This document shows, piece after piece, positions 23,501-32,700 of a stretch of 62,000 nucleotides of DNA. How positions within the stretch are numbered: the stretch's first letter is position 1; each line of letters starts with the position of its first letter. The DNA comes from Phoronis australis (lineage: Eukaryota; Phoronida; Phoronidae): assembly GCA_002633005.1 (NCBI GenBank), contig NMRA01000181.1:134959-196958 (forward strand). Direction: 5' to 3'. The notes under the pieces were generated by a model. That model ran no database searches and was not told where the DNA came from. It saw only the letters and a program-made list of their open reading frames with translations. The position numbers were made by a program, and so were the translations under genes.

Positions 23501-26500
23501 CTGAAAAAAGAGGGGCTAACGCTTCCCAGCCCCCTGTGGTGCACCCTGTGGGCAGCGCAGCACTGAAAAAAGTGGTGGGGGGGGGGCAATAACTCCCAAC
23601 TCCCTATGGTGCGCCGCCTACGAGACCTGACTCAAGGCTCCAGCGGTGTGTCCCACACACGACCTTGAGTAAAGGAAATGGACACTTATAGCACTGGGCC
23701 ACACAGTACCTCCTCACCGCATATCAAAGCTCAGATACACTGAGTTCACGGATAACCAAATAAGGGGAGTGAAAATGTTCAAAATAAGCAGTACATCCCG
23801 GTACGCAGTAACAGTGTGGCATGTAAACAAAAGCAAACGACGACCGAACTTATCAAAACCGAGATAGAACAATGACTGACTTGGCAGCTCTCACAGTCAG
23901 ACTATATGAAAAGAAATTGGCGCGAAATTCTTGCCTCCCAAAACGTCACTTCCGGAGTAGAGAACGAATAATCAATTAAATGACGAAACGTTGTAATTAA
24001 GTGGAATATATGTCTGGGATAACCAACGAACCTTATTTTTTGCTAAAAAGGACATGAAAAATGTTGCCTTCGCCTTTAAGAGTAAACACGAGTGGACAAA
24101 TAAACATTCAAGAAGAAAGAACCTATAGAAATACAACGTTCAAAGAAAATAAGCAGTAGTTAATTAGAACACTGGTACGACCGATGTGATACTATTGGGG
24201 CGACGATGTTTCGGCAGCAAAGTAGCTGACCTCATTTCAAGAACTCACCTCTACCCCTTAGGTGACCGTAACTCACATTAACGGAACAAGCAATTTCCTG
24301 GAATTTCAGAAGCCGACCACGACGATTAACTCCAGGCCTGTCGTCAGGCTAAATTTGTTTTTTTTGTAGAGACGTTTTGTATTGAGAGTACGTTTCTTCA
24401 ACTAGTCTTGACATAATTGGACATTATTGACTAGTTTGACTTAATAACAAACTGACATTAATTGGTTCACGTGATCACGTCCTTTAAATAAAATTTAGGA
24501 GAAATATGCAATGATACAGTGTCAAAAACATGGCCATTTTCAGTGATAAAAATGTTCACGATGAAATCTCAAAAACTCTGTCACAGGTGTCTAAATTGCC
24601 TTCTTTAGTTTTATACTTCTATTGATCTTTTCATAATATCATTTATTGTACATAGTAGGCTTTGCCTACTCATGCATACATAAATTCAAATGTATATTCA
24701 GAGTATTTACACGGAGAACAGTTCTTCTCTTAAAGCCATAGCCTTCTGAATATTTGGCAATGCAAGACGTTGGATACTGTCATGATTTTTCTGTTGAAAT
24801 AACCTAACAAGAGAATAAGTAACATTCACAAGCTCTGGTAGAAGATTTCTTCTAAGGTCTCCAAGAACAGGGCATCGACACATGAAATGAGGCTCATCAG
24901 ATAGCCTATGCCGCATATTCTCTCACTTCTAGGAATACCCATATGTCTCCCTTTCTCTATATTAAGTGAGCGACTTGAGCATCGAAAATGTGCAAGTATT
25001 CTTCTCGAATAAGCGCTTAAACAATTCACATATTGCTCGCTAACACGATCACGTTTAATAAGACTATAATATTCATGTTTACTTGAGCTACCTATTTCCA
25101 ATTGCCACAATCCAATAATCTCTGCTTGAATACCATAATAAATCCAGCACTATTGCCTGGGCCAAATAACCACACTTCTCCATAGCCGTACCTATACAAA
25201 ATTTCTTTGACACTGTGTGTGCCCAGTTACAATAGCTCACTTGCGAGTTTCTCGCTAGTCACTGTGACGTCACCGGAAAGGGGGCAAAACCCGCCATATT
25301 GCTCTTGTTTTGCCCCGAGTCTTTGCTACACACGCTAAAACTTACTGGAGTTCTTATGGTGAATTTTACGCTTAAAACGTTAAAACAATTTAAGATATGG
25401 TAGATGGGTCGTGGAATAACTGTGAATAGACGAAGAAAATGTGAACTTGTTATGTTTTGCGAAGCTGTGAACGGACTGAAATTGGAACTTAACCCGCTCT
25501 AGGCCTGAATGGCGCAGGCATACAGGGGCGATAGTGTATCCCCATAAAAAGATATTCACTTCAAAATACAGTAAATAAAATCAAATGAAACATGCATATG
25601 TGCACATGAAGTTATAATTAACACATACCCTGACTCTGGACACAATTTAGTCTACAAATAACTTGAGCATATTCATGAAAACCTCGCGGTTCTCTCGAGT
25701 TTCTCTCACTAGCCGCCATTTTGAGGAAGTTACGTGAAATCACGCCTGTTGACGAACAAAAAGTCCAAGGGACACAAATCTTACAAATTTCACTTGATAT
25801 TTTCTCATGCTATTTTGCAAGTGTCACGCGCCAGATCTCGCGCTTCGCTCAGTCTCGCGCTAGCCTTTGCCTCAAACTCACCTGACTCAGTTGAAATACT
25901 TGATTGTGATTATCGCGCGCGCGGACAAAGTTAACAGTAACCACAAAGTGGAGTTGGAATTCTTCGCCTAAGTCACCTGAATTCCCGTATATATGCTTCA
26001 TCGAAGATATGTTTAGAAGCAGAAAGAGTCACTGAAGAAAGTAAGAGCCTTTTAGGTGCTAATTTTAGGTGTAGAATGTATTTTCGACGAGGTGAAAACT
26101 TTATCAGTGAGCGGATTTCGCCTACCGCCCGTTTAAAATACACGGGACGAAATTAGTACAGAACGCGATAGAACGTATTGTAGTGCGAATCTGAAGTTCA
26201 TTTGCCATAACAGCAATGCTTTTGGACATTTTTCGAACTAAACGGCTAAAAACTCGAAGACAATAACAGAATACACTCTGCTACCGTATTGGGCAAATGA
26301 CCAAACGACAAGCTTTTGCCCCACTTCCCGTGACGTCACAGTTAAGTCTCACATAATCTCGCGTTATTGTTATAAACTCGCAAAAGGCCTATTACCGCCT
26401 TCGCCTTTTTCCCTAAGCATATTATAGACCTAATTTACGCTAACAGGAGGCGCGTTCCAACACGAGGCTCGCCACGATAGCTCTGTTGGCTTATCCATAG

Positions 26501-29500
26501 TTGTATTCCGCGTTGCTCGAACGGCTGGAAAAAATATTCGACTGTCTGTTTTACAATCACAAGGACGTTGAGATTCGGAAGCGTTGGGTCGTTGCCATAC
26601 GCTGCAACGGAGGAAAATATGTCAGAGTAAAATTTAGATTTTTTTTCGAAAAATTAGATCATGTTTTGTCGCATCTCGGTTGCCAAACATCACAGCACCT
26701 ACCGGAGAATCTTCGGCCAGCCAGGCTGGGTTTTCATGATTACGGGTTGAAACATGATGCATTTTTCTTTTCAAAAAGGACAGAGCCCTCAATCCCTCGA
26801 TTTTGGAAAAATCACGCGAAATTCCCCTAGTGATTGAAAATTTCTCTCCTAAGTTCAAATCACCTAACCACACAGGTGACAATTTGAAAGAGCACAAAAT
26901 GCTACTTGATATAGAGCCTATATGAGAACTTGCAACAGGGCGGGAGTGCTATTGATGGTGATCGGGAGGTAGATTTTCCCCTTCACTCTGCAAAAAATTG
27001 AACCCCTCTCAGAAGGCACAGGCATCTTTGCCCTCGGATGAAGGAGGCCCCTAAAGAACCATGATAACTATGCTTGCTATGTCCAGTTAACTGAAATTGA
27101 GCTCTAAAACGAGGTTATGCTTTGGACGAACAAATTAGGTGTTTTAGTTTTAAAATTCTACTTGATCCTGATTGATGTTTGAAATAGACTAAGAATTATT
27201 AAAACCAAGAAAGCAGAATTGATGGTAAAATAATTTTTATTTTCAATTACGAGCCTGGTTGTTAATTTTAATATATTTGAAAACATCAATTATTCTTTCA
27301 GATCAATGACAAATCAACTGTTAGTAACGGTATTCTCTACCTCACCAAGACCTAGGCTATGCTTCTTGATAAAAAAATAAACCAGATGTGACTAATTGCA
27401 CATCAAAGCAAAATGTGATGAACCACTACTGTCGAATATATCTTCAACTCGTCAACAATAAGAGCAGATGTCCTGGTTCGTGTATAAAGCATTAACAAGG
27501 ATTTACAAGAGGAAACGTAACCCTGCATTCACCATAATACCTAATCCGTAACACTACGATCGCCGCAATTTGGTTATAGTTACTTTTTATGTTTCGAACC
27601 TAATTTTCCGAAAATAAACTTATACCCTTTCGTCAGATAATTCTGGTGCATTGACTTGTTCTATAATGTATTTTTGTTCGTCTCTGTGGTTAACTATCGA
27701 CACATTTTTAAGATTTCATATCCAGGTTGGACTCGAAAGACCGGCCACTTAACTCACGCAATGTCAACTTCCGCTGTTTTTATGGCAGTGAGTCTTGTTT
27801 TGGATTTTAATGTCCGCCGCATGAGTTAGGACTATAGCACTTCATATTAAGTAATTTTGTCCAATAGATAATTGGTTTACACATATATTTTCTAATTAAT
27901 AATTGTCTCCCACATTCACTGCGAGTCATAACATTTGGCGTTTTAATACTCAAACCCAGAACATATTAACAGAAATAATTATGAACTTTTTCAATAGATT
28001 CACATATTGATGTTCCCCATATTTCTGCACCATAATTTATATTAATATGGGCATTATCACAGAGTTAAACAGTTTGAAATGCACCCATGGGAAATATAGT
28101 TAAATTTTGACAGAGTGGGTTTAATAACGCTCGTTGCTTTTCCAGCTTGGCTTGCAAGTACTCTACAACACTCAGTCCATTTAAGTCTGCAGGAGAATGT
28201 GACTCCTAGGTACTTTTAGTATGATTCGGTATCTACTTTCTTGTCGCCAAAAACCCACCTTTCAGTATTTGAAAGTAGGCCCCCTCACTTAAATACCACA
28301 GCATTCATTTTCTCCAAATTATCTTGCAAGTTCCAATCTCGACAAAACTTTTCGAGGACATTGAGCTTCATTCAGCCCAGCAACAGTATTCGACACCAGC
28401 ACTAAATCATCAGCAAAAAACAGAGAACCTACATCACAACGCGGAGAGACACGTATACCTCTGCCTACATTTTCTCTAATATCAGACACTAGTGCGCTAA
28501 CAAACATCGAGAACAGCCAGGGATTTAAAACACATTCTTGCCGGACTCCAACTGTACAGCTAAAATAGGGCGTGGTCCGAGACTGTACCATAACACACCA
28601 TTGTATAGAGCCGTACATACTGCACAAACCTTTGGTTAAAAGGGCATAAAATAAACGGGAAATATCTACACTATCAAGTGCTTTACTAAAATCAACGAAT
28701 GCATAATATACTTTCCCCTTCCGTTTGGTGACATGCTTCTGGATGATGCAATGTAGGTTAAAAATGTTATCGATTGTATAGTTCCCAGTCCTAAAGCCTA
28801 CTTGTTCTTCCGGGATACACTTCGTGTTATTCGACCCCAGGATAAAGAATACTTGTGTTTGTGGAGAAGTTCTACTAGAGCCTAAGGAAGCACTTATAGA
28901 ATTCAGCCGGTATACCGTCTTCTCCGGAGATTCATTATTCTTTTGTTTTTTGACGGACCTTACTATTTCATCTGCGCCAATACCGACATTTAGTTCATCC
29001 ATGTCAAAGGTGACTACAACGCTCACAGTGTGGTCATGCTCATCATGAGTCTGTCTAACTAGGTCATCAAAAGTTTGCTGTTCTGTTAATATCAAACAGG
29101 TTACTGAAATATCTAAACCACTCCAATTCAGTAATATTATTATTATCAGGCTTTGTAGTGTGTACTGGCTCTGACAGGCTTTGTTTCATTCCAAAATCTT
29201 TTCATAATAATCATAGATGTCCTATTTTTGATATCCCCACGTGACCTCGTGTAAAAGTGGAGTATCTTCATTCCTAACAGCGTTTTTGAGACTGATACAA
29301 CATCGAAAATGTTATCTAAAAGTTCCATATGAATCAAATGAGTCATTTCTGACACATGGTTTTCCAAATTTCGATTTTTTGTAGGGACCTACATAAGCTT
29401 AAGTGCTGCATGAAAACGGCGCCAAGTTTGAACATTACCATCAACAGAGTAGCCTGGGGCTAGAGTGATAACCTATGGGAGTAATAATGTACAACTGAGC

Positions 29501-29737
29501 AACGTAGCGAATCACCGTATCTGTTCACTGGTACATTGCAACTTTGGCTGATATCTAAGGTCCTTAACAACAAAACAGTCCACTGAGCAAATATAACCCT
29601 TTGGTTCAATGAAGTGAAGACCTAAGAGAGAGCTAAGTTACAATAATGATAAACCTACCTTCCTGTCGGCTCTCCATGTTTTTGTTTTCATCGAAGCACA
29701 GTACCCTGGGTTGGGGAGACTCGCCAGTCGGCTCCAT
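10139..29737 (-). CDS. RHIM-like / tandem TRADD-N-like adaptor gene, partial model of nine exons, 3' end not found
   Basis: Exons in transcript order: 29737-29659, 21724-21587, 21068-20670, 18188-18048, 13189-12854, 12441-12337, 10997-10776, 10653-10432, 10210-10139. Each has AG/GT borders and starts and ends in phase 1, so the model reads 571 codons without a stop. Order of parts: a short N-terminus (MEPTGESPQPRVLCFDENKN), a RHIM-like segment at about residues 48-58, TRADD-N-like domain 1 (73-205), a linker (206-252), TRADD-N-like domain 2 (253-364), an acidic linker (365-399), two duplicated modules (400-473, 474-547) and a short exon. TRADD and RHIM proteins act in TNF, RIPK and necroptosis signalling, so an innate immune or cell death adaptor role is inferred. 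The 8 kb first intron is the weakest join. Exons may be missing, and it could be two neighbouring genes. No death domain, kinase or NACHT was seen. Confidence 0.6.
10432..10653 (-). CDS. duplicated module exon B
   Basis: 222 nt, phase 1 at both ends (acceptor TTGGCAG, donor CCAG|GTGTGT). A tandem copy of the exon at 10776-10997, with intact frame and conserved LFR, GVFS, SVVDEL, CFE and LVLSGKS positions. The intron between the two copies is only about 120 bp, which fits local exon duplication. Confidence 0.6.
10776..10997 (-). CDS. duplicated module exon A
   Basis: Exactly 222 nt, phase 1 at both ends (acceptor CCTCATTAGCAG, donor CCAG|GTGTGT). Encodes VPDKSCDLFRLLNLQSFDES..., later SDDSVVEELKLCFERAGLE and GKSYEISIPERDP. 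It pairs with the exon at 10432-10653, which has the same length and many identical residues (SC.LFR, ES.E.GVFS, SVV.EL..CFE, LVL.GKS.E.S.PE..P). The module is unrecognised. It may be a small helical domain. Confidence 0.6.
12337..12441 (-). CDS. acidic linker exon of the RHIM/TRADD-like gene
   Basis: This 105-nt exon is phase 1 at both ends (acceptor AATCTTCAG, donor AATG|GTATGT). It encodes AFVDEENDVTVSECDISHLK followed by a Cys/Pro/Trp-rich end, PCEEPPCFWSDSWN. No known domain. Confidence 0.5.
12854..13189 (-). CDS. TRADD-N-like domain exon 2
   Basis: This 336-nt exon is phase 1 at both ends (acceptor ATGTTTTAG, donor AACG|GTGAGT). It has the same signal order as the exon at 20670-21068: strand KVVLRVSAD, helix TLARLFHFLKERG, LRFLGWRCGS, strand IQLVFVA, helix TRREAEKFKQNIASGSLDKE, LLLPNK, then strand EEVILKIESLN. 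The TRRE(A/E) ... (R/K)F ... G.L core is shared by both copies and by TRADD-N. The copies are too diverged to be a recent duplication. Confidence 0.6.
14567..15160. repeat. scattered degenerate 25-bp motif
   Basis: TCNAATAACTCGAGAACGNTAA-like copies occur near 14573, 14660, 15003 and 15130 (for example AATATCTTGAGAACGGTAGAC, AATAACTCGAGAACATTAAG, AGTAACTCGAAAACGATAAA). They lie in the intron between two exons of the - strand gene. No frame was recognised. Confidence 0.4.
16792..16867. mobile_element. 76-bp palindromic miniature element
   Basis: ACATGGGCGGCGCA at the left is the inverse of TGCGCCGCCCATGT at the right, with a central ...CCACCACTTATTTCAGTATT. Two related copies in the other orientation lie at 23483-23620. 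No target duplication is clear. Confidence 0.65.
17519..17810. mobile_element. hAT-like miniature element, 5-bp target duplication GGCAA
   Basis: Begins CATAGGCGGATTTAGGGG and ends CTAGATCCGCCACTG, with imperfect terminal inverted repeats followed by G/C runs. The direct repeat GGCAA flanks it at 17514-17518 and 17811-17815. Same family as 22635-23004, 35321-36346 and 43180-44015. Confidence 0.75.
18048..18188 (-). CDS. linker exon of the RHIM/TRADD-like gene
   Basis: This 141-nt exon is phase 1 at both ends (acceptor TTTGTAG, donor CTAG|GTAAGA). It encodes a Ser-rich start, GSSQSTSCPTQ, then a helix-prone stretch, DELLVKFRKCEIPVTPENLE, ending in NNLL. No domain is recognised. It lies between the two TRADD-N-like exons. 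Confidence 0.5.
18738..20095 (-). mobile_element. Penelope-like retroelement fragment with GIY-YIG endonuclease and repeated/inverted ends
   Basis: A - strand frame at 19804-19517 has the pre-endonuclease region of Penelope-like elements (SWRKCKSLKNYLVKA, then CNKTRCKMC). After a frame break it continues as a GIY-YIG domain: QYVGQT at 19450-19433, followed by Q.R.RNH. Direct copies of a ~170-bp segment at 18738-18910 and 19016-19200, plus an inverted copy at about 19862-20060, look like the pLTRs of this class. The reverse transcriptase is missing and a run of seven T at 19460-19466 breaks the frame. It lies in an intron of the - strand gene. Confidence 0.7.
19831..19869. repeat. perfect 18-bp hairpin at the edge of the Penelope-like element
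   Basis: TTGAACATAGTTATGAAT, then the loop GGT, then its exact reverse complement. The left arm also occurs as a direct copy at about 19796-19813, within a 30-odd-bp repeat. Confidence 0.9.
20521..20600. repeat. (CA)n microsatellite and CATA repeat with one N
   Basis: A run of CACACA, interrupted by CT and TA, then N at 20580 and (TACA)n. A shorter (CA)n lies at about 14147-14166. Confidence 0.9.
20670..21068 (-). CDS. TRADD-N-like domain exon 1
   Basis: This 399-nt exon (133 residues) is phase 1 at both ends: acceptor (T)nCAG and donor ATCG|GTGGGT. The order of signals matches the TRADD N-terminal domain (TRAF2-binding in mammals): an N-terminal strand with VVLDVS, a helix, LRIFKLRE, a strand GGLEILIEG, helix TREATDRFRRGVEDGQL, helix QQQFAEIFA, then a last strand GELELTICE. 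Human TRADD shows the same pattern of LKIH..., hydrophobic strand, RFL.AYREGALR and LQLEL. Recognised by pattern, not by a profile search. Confidence 0.6.
21587..21724 (-). CDS. RHIM-like motif exon
   Basis: This 138-nt exon is phase 1 at both ends, with acceptor CTTTTACAG and donor GGAAG|GTAAAT. Codons at 21662-21630 read LQIGDGNCVNI. The RHIM core of RIPK1, RIPK3, ZBP1 and TRIF is (I/V)Q(I/V/L/C)G, followed by N two residues later and a hydrophobic residue. Here L-Q-I-G-x-x-N-x-V fits, with L for I/V at the first position. The exon begins V-I-D-N-E-G-P-G and is rich in N and Q, as in many amyloid-type motifs. RHIMs form functional amyloid contacts between adaptors and kinases. The match is short, so chance cannot be excluded. 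Confidence 0.55.
22635..23004. mobile_element. hAT-like miniature element, 5-bp target duplication CATAA
   Basis: Begins CACTAGGTGGATTTACGG and ends CTAGATCCGCCACTG. CATAA flanks it at 22630-22634 and 23005-23009. The inner sequence (GCAAAAAGTAAAACAGCAAG) is shared with 43180-44015. Confidence 0.75.
23015..23179 (+). pseudogene. LINE reverse transcriptase fragment
   Basis: The frame reads KMYKIIKAMYAEVKACVTLN and then NGLKQGSHLSPFLFILFIND. This is the G..QG..LSP.LF...(I)NDL block of non-LTR reverse transcriptases. It ends at TAA and starts right after the miniature element at 22635-23004. Confidence 0.7.
23483..23620. mobile_element. two tandem copies of the palindromic miniature element
   Basis: GCGGCGCAGCACTGAAAAAAG and GCAGCGCAGCACTGAAAAAAG begin two units of about 65 bp. 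Each unit ends in GTGGTGCACC or ATGGTGCGCCGCC. They match the reverse complement of 16792-16867 (CGGCGCA.TACTGAAATAAG...GATGGTGCGCCGCC). Confidence 0.6.
23792..24075. mobile_element. solo right end of the Kolobok-like element
   Basis: Closely matches 9477-9772 of the two-ORF element: GGTACGCAG.AACAGTGT, AAAGCAAACGACGAC, GACTGACT.GGCAGCTCTC, AAAGAAATTGGCGCGAAAT, AAAACGTCACTTCC and TTGCCTTCGCCT, then TTAA at 24076-24079. The left half and both ORFs are missing, leaving only the THAP start region and right arm. Confidence 0.75.
24707..25110 (-). pseudogene. LINE ORF2 C-terminal relic, frameshifted
   Basis: Two overlapping frames carry LNIEKGRHMGIPRSERIC and then DEPHFMCRCPVLGDLRRNLL with IQKAMALREE. 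These are the C-terminal zinc-knuckle region of LINE proteins (E.HF...CP...LR). They are joined by a frameshift near 24900. Confidence 0.6.
25246..26375. mobile_element. TIR element with CRE palindromes at both ends
   Basis: The left end TGCGAGTTT.CTCG...ACTGTGACGTCAC.GGAA..GGGGCAAAA recurs inverted at 26325-26375. TGACGTCA palindromes sit at 25265-25272 and 26331-26338. The interior at 25900-26180 has a diverged relative at 47790-48060 (CTTCATCGAAGATATG, GTTTAAAATA...GAAATTAGTACAGAA). No coding frame was recognised. Confidence 0.55.
27965..29095 (-). pseudogene. LINE ORF2 reverse transcriptase relic
   Basis: The frame 29095-28319 has, in order, EEQVGFRTGNYTIDNIFNLH, YAFVDFSKALDSV, GVRQECVLNPWLF and LFFADDLVLVS (FADD codons at about 28407-28418). 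Beyond the stop, broken frames continue with KYLGV and YGAEIWG to about 27965. These are the fingers, palm and thumb of a non-LTR reverse transcriptase. The endonuclease is missing. Confidence 0.8.
29659..29737 (-). CDS. first coding exon of the RHIM/TRADD-like gene
   Basis: The ATG at 29737-29735 lies in a strong context (A at -3, G at +4) and opens 26 codons beginning MEPTGESPQPRVLCFDENKN. The exon ends at GGAAG|GTAGGT with one base over (phase 1), matching the phase of every downstream exon. No domain is recognised. Its assignment to this gene rests on strand, phase and position only. Confidence 0.5.
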
Positions 29738-29739
29738 CG

Positions 29740-32700
29740 TGTGTACGCCTGCATCCGAGACAACAGCAAGGATCAGAACGACGTAGCCACTAAATCAGGG
29801 TATACCTGAACTTTCTATACAATTTGCCTAAACCTGGAAACTTTTAAGAATAGTAAGAATATTTGTATTACAAGTAAAGGCTAGTGTAACAGCCTCGCTT
29901 TCGAGTGGGATTTCCCCGAAACGAATATTTCTCTGAACTTTACTATTCGTGGCAGGAAGCGACAGTTTTCAGAAACGGAAAACGGCTCATCTCTCTTGAA
30001 AAATTTGACGACAGTGCTTATAATTTTTGCTTAGAGTTCGTTTAACCTGTGGGTAATATACATATTGGTCATAGGTTTAACTATATAATTATAATATTCC
30101 AACGGACATCAGACACTCGATCACTGACTTCGCTATACCGACGATAGTCGGCTTAGAATTTAGATGGCACGCCGCCAATAACAGTTTACGTTTCCAAATC
30201 ACAAGAAACGCAAAAAAAACTGGGCAAAACCGATAATTTAGAAGCTCGAACATCGGTCAGTAACCGTGAGAACGTTATTTTGAAATCAAAAAGACTAGCC
30301 AATGAGTCAAAATTAACGCGCGTGAGAGATCCTTTGTATATAGTACAAACGACTTCAAAGCCAGGCCGAGTTCAGTAGTACAGTGCATTGTTCTAGTATA
30401 TAATCCATGTTCTGCACTGAAACAATGACAGTACTGATTTTTTTATTCAATCCAATTAAATTAGAAACGTGACTTGTTTATTACGGAGCTCGAGGATGAG
30501 TCATACATTTAAATTCTGGGTCATTGTAGTCTCTCGCAATGCCATTTTCACAAGCGTTTTCGCTGCCTTTCATGGAGCAGAAGGTATTGTTTTGACTATA
30601 GTGTGAAATAAAGGTTGTTCGTGCACTTCTTTCCATATCTTTTTGATTTCATCAAAAGTAGAAATTAATCTGTTTTCGAATCAAGTACATCATTTTCGTA
30701 TATGATAATGTAGACCTAAATTGCTGCAATATACCGTCAGTTTTCATTTTCATATTCTCTTATACGGCAGAAGTTAATATATTACTCGTCATATTCCGCC
30801 AATTTCCGTAAACGAATTCCGACACATTTGATTTCCCATCATCTGAAATTACCTATACATTCACCGAGAACGTGTTGAGTGTATAGAGTATGTTGAAATT
30901 CGCCCATGCAGGGCTACTTTATGATATCAGTCGGATGCCCAACCCTAACTCCGGGTGCCAAAGCCCGGAGGGCGGTGAAATACGTGTGCTGCACCAGCTG
31001 CAGGGTCTTCTCGCGCTTCGATCTGTGTCGTAGCGTTAGGTATTGACTGAGTACAAAATATACATAAACTACAAAATAAAGTAAAGTAAAGTAATAACAC
31101 TGACGTGGAAAATAGTGATGCAGGAAAATCAGAGGGATGGAGGTTGGAATAAATAGGGTGGACAAGTGACAGCAACAAAATGGACTCAGCGAATAGCTCA
31201 GTGAGGTAGAATATGGATAAAGCAACAACGGATAAAATAAATAAGTAGATGCTAACAGTTGTATACAAAATATACTAGTGTAAGGGCTTGGAAAAGTAGG
31301 GAATGAGGGGGAGTGAAAATACAGGGAAGACTGACATCTAGTGAGAGGTTTATGATACTAGTGAGGGAAAGGTAAAGCGGGGATGGAGCAGGCAATACTG
31401 AATGCATTAAGAGTGGAAGTTGTGGTAGGGAGAAATAAGTGATGCGAGGGTGGAGGGGGGGGGGGGGGGNCTGATCGCTGCGGTGGACGTTGCCAACACG
31501 GTTGGGGTTGAATGAGGAATTGAAAGTGTGGGTAAAGAAAGATTATGTGAGGAGTCGGCGCGACGGAAAAGGGACCTGGAGGATGGCTAGATATTTTGAG
31601 GTACATATAGGCCCGGACATGTGTGACGGGACAATAGGATGGAATGTGAAGGATGACTGGAGATGAATTGTTGTGTTTGAAAATTAAAGAGGGTAATGGC
31701 CATGTAGGGGACTGAAAGAGGATAAAAGAATTTGACTGAAGAGCTCTGGAAGGTGAGTTAAGAGTCACAAGATAGAGAAGGCCGGAATTTGCCGATGAAG
31801 ACATGGCTTTGTATATTGTATAGAGGAGAGAATGAACAACAGGATAAAATCAAGCAGATCAAGAGACGGGAATGTCACAAGTAATGGATGTCTGAAGATT
31901 GTATACTCCGCGGTGGGGTCGGTTAGCCAAAAGTAACTGAAATAAGGTGGTAGTGTCGGGAAGAGCCTAGTCAAGCTTATGATCAGAGCTGATGTGAAAA
32001 TATGGTGCTGGATGTGGAAGCAGCGCAGTCAATGTGGTCAACAGACACGGGGAAAGGCGATGTGGGAGGAGTGAAAGGACGTGAAATTGTTAACGATGCA
32101 GGAGTAGGATTGAATTGCAGACGGGTCGACAGATGAGAGAAGCTCTTGAAGTATGGACGGTGGAGTCTTGTTAAGTTAACCATGGTAGCATGGAGAAGGC
32201 GTCCTAAAATTGAAAACAAGATTGACAGTCAGCTGGAAGTTGAATGAACCTGGAATATGTTTCGCACGACTGAATATGTTGAGTCGTAGACCAGTGACAA
32301 CTACATGTATAGGTGGCGAAAGAGATGAACGATGTCCTTGTTCGTTGGTAAGCCCTTGATCTCGACGACAGCGGCATTACCACACACAATTTATTAAGAG
32401 GCGTCGGTTGGAGATTTTATGTCCTCAGGTCTTTATGAAAAGCACAACAGAGAACAATTTCTTGAAGGTGATGTGGAGGCGGGCAGTAGATGGTGGGCAA
32501 TAACTCGATAACCATCGGAAGCCCAGTAGGCTACTGCAGCAGCAAACCCACCGTGGATGATAGCAGCGTCTGTGTAGTGGATGATGAGGAAACCTACCTA
32601 TTGAAGAGAAGCATGGTTTTTCCGCTGAAATGTTGTATGAAGTGGAGCCATCAGCTATATCAGCAAGGGCACCTGGCCTCCGTGATGGACCTTAGACAAT

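Noticed and set aside
31358-31804. 148-codon - strand Ser/Pro/Leu-rich frame
   Set aside because: It comes from purine skew on the + strand, is low-complexity, crosses an N next to a poly-G run, and has no domain or splice support.
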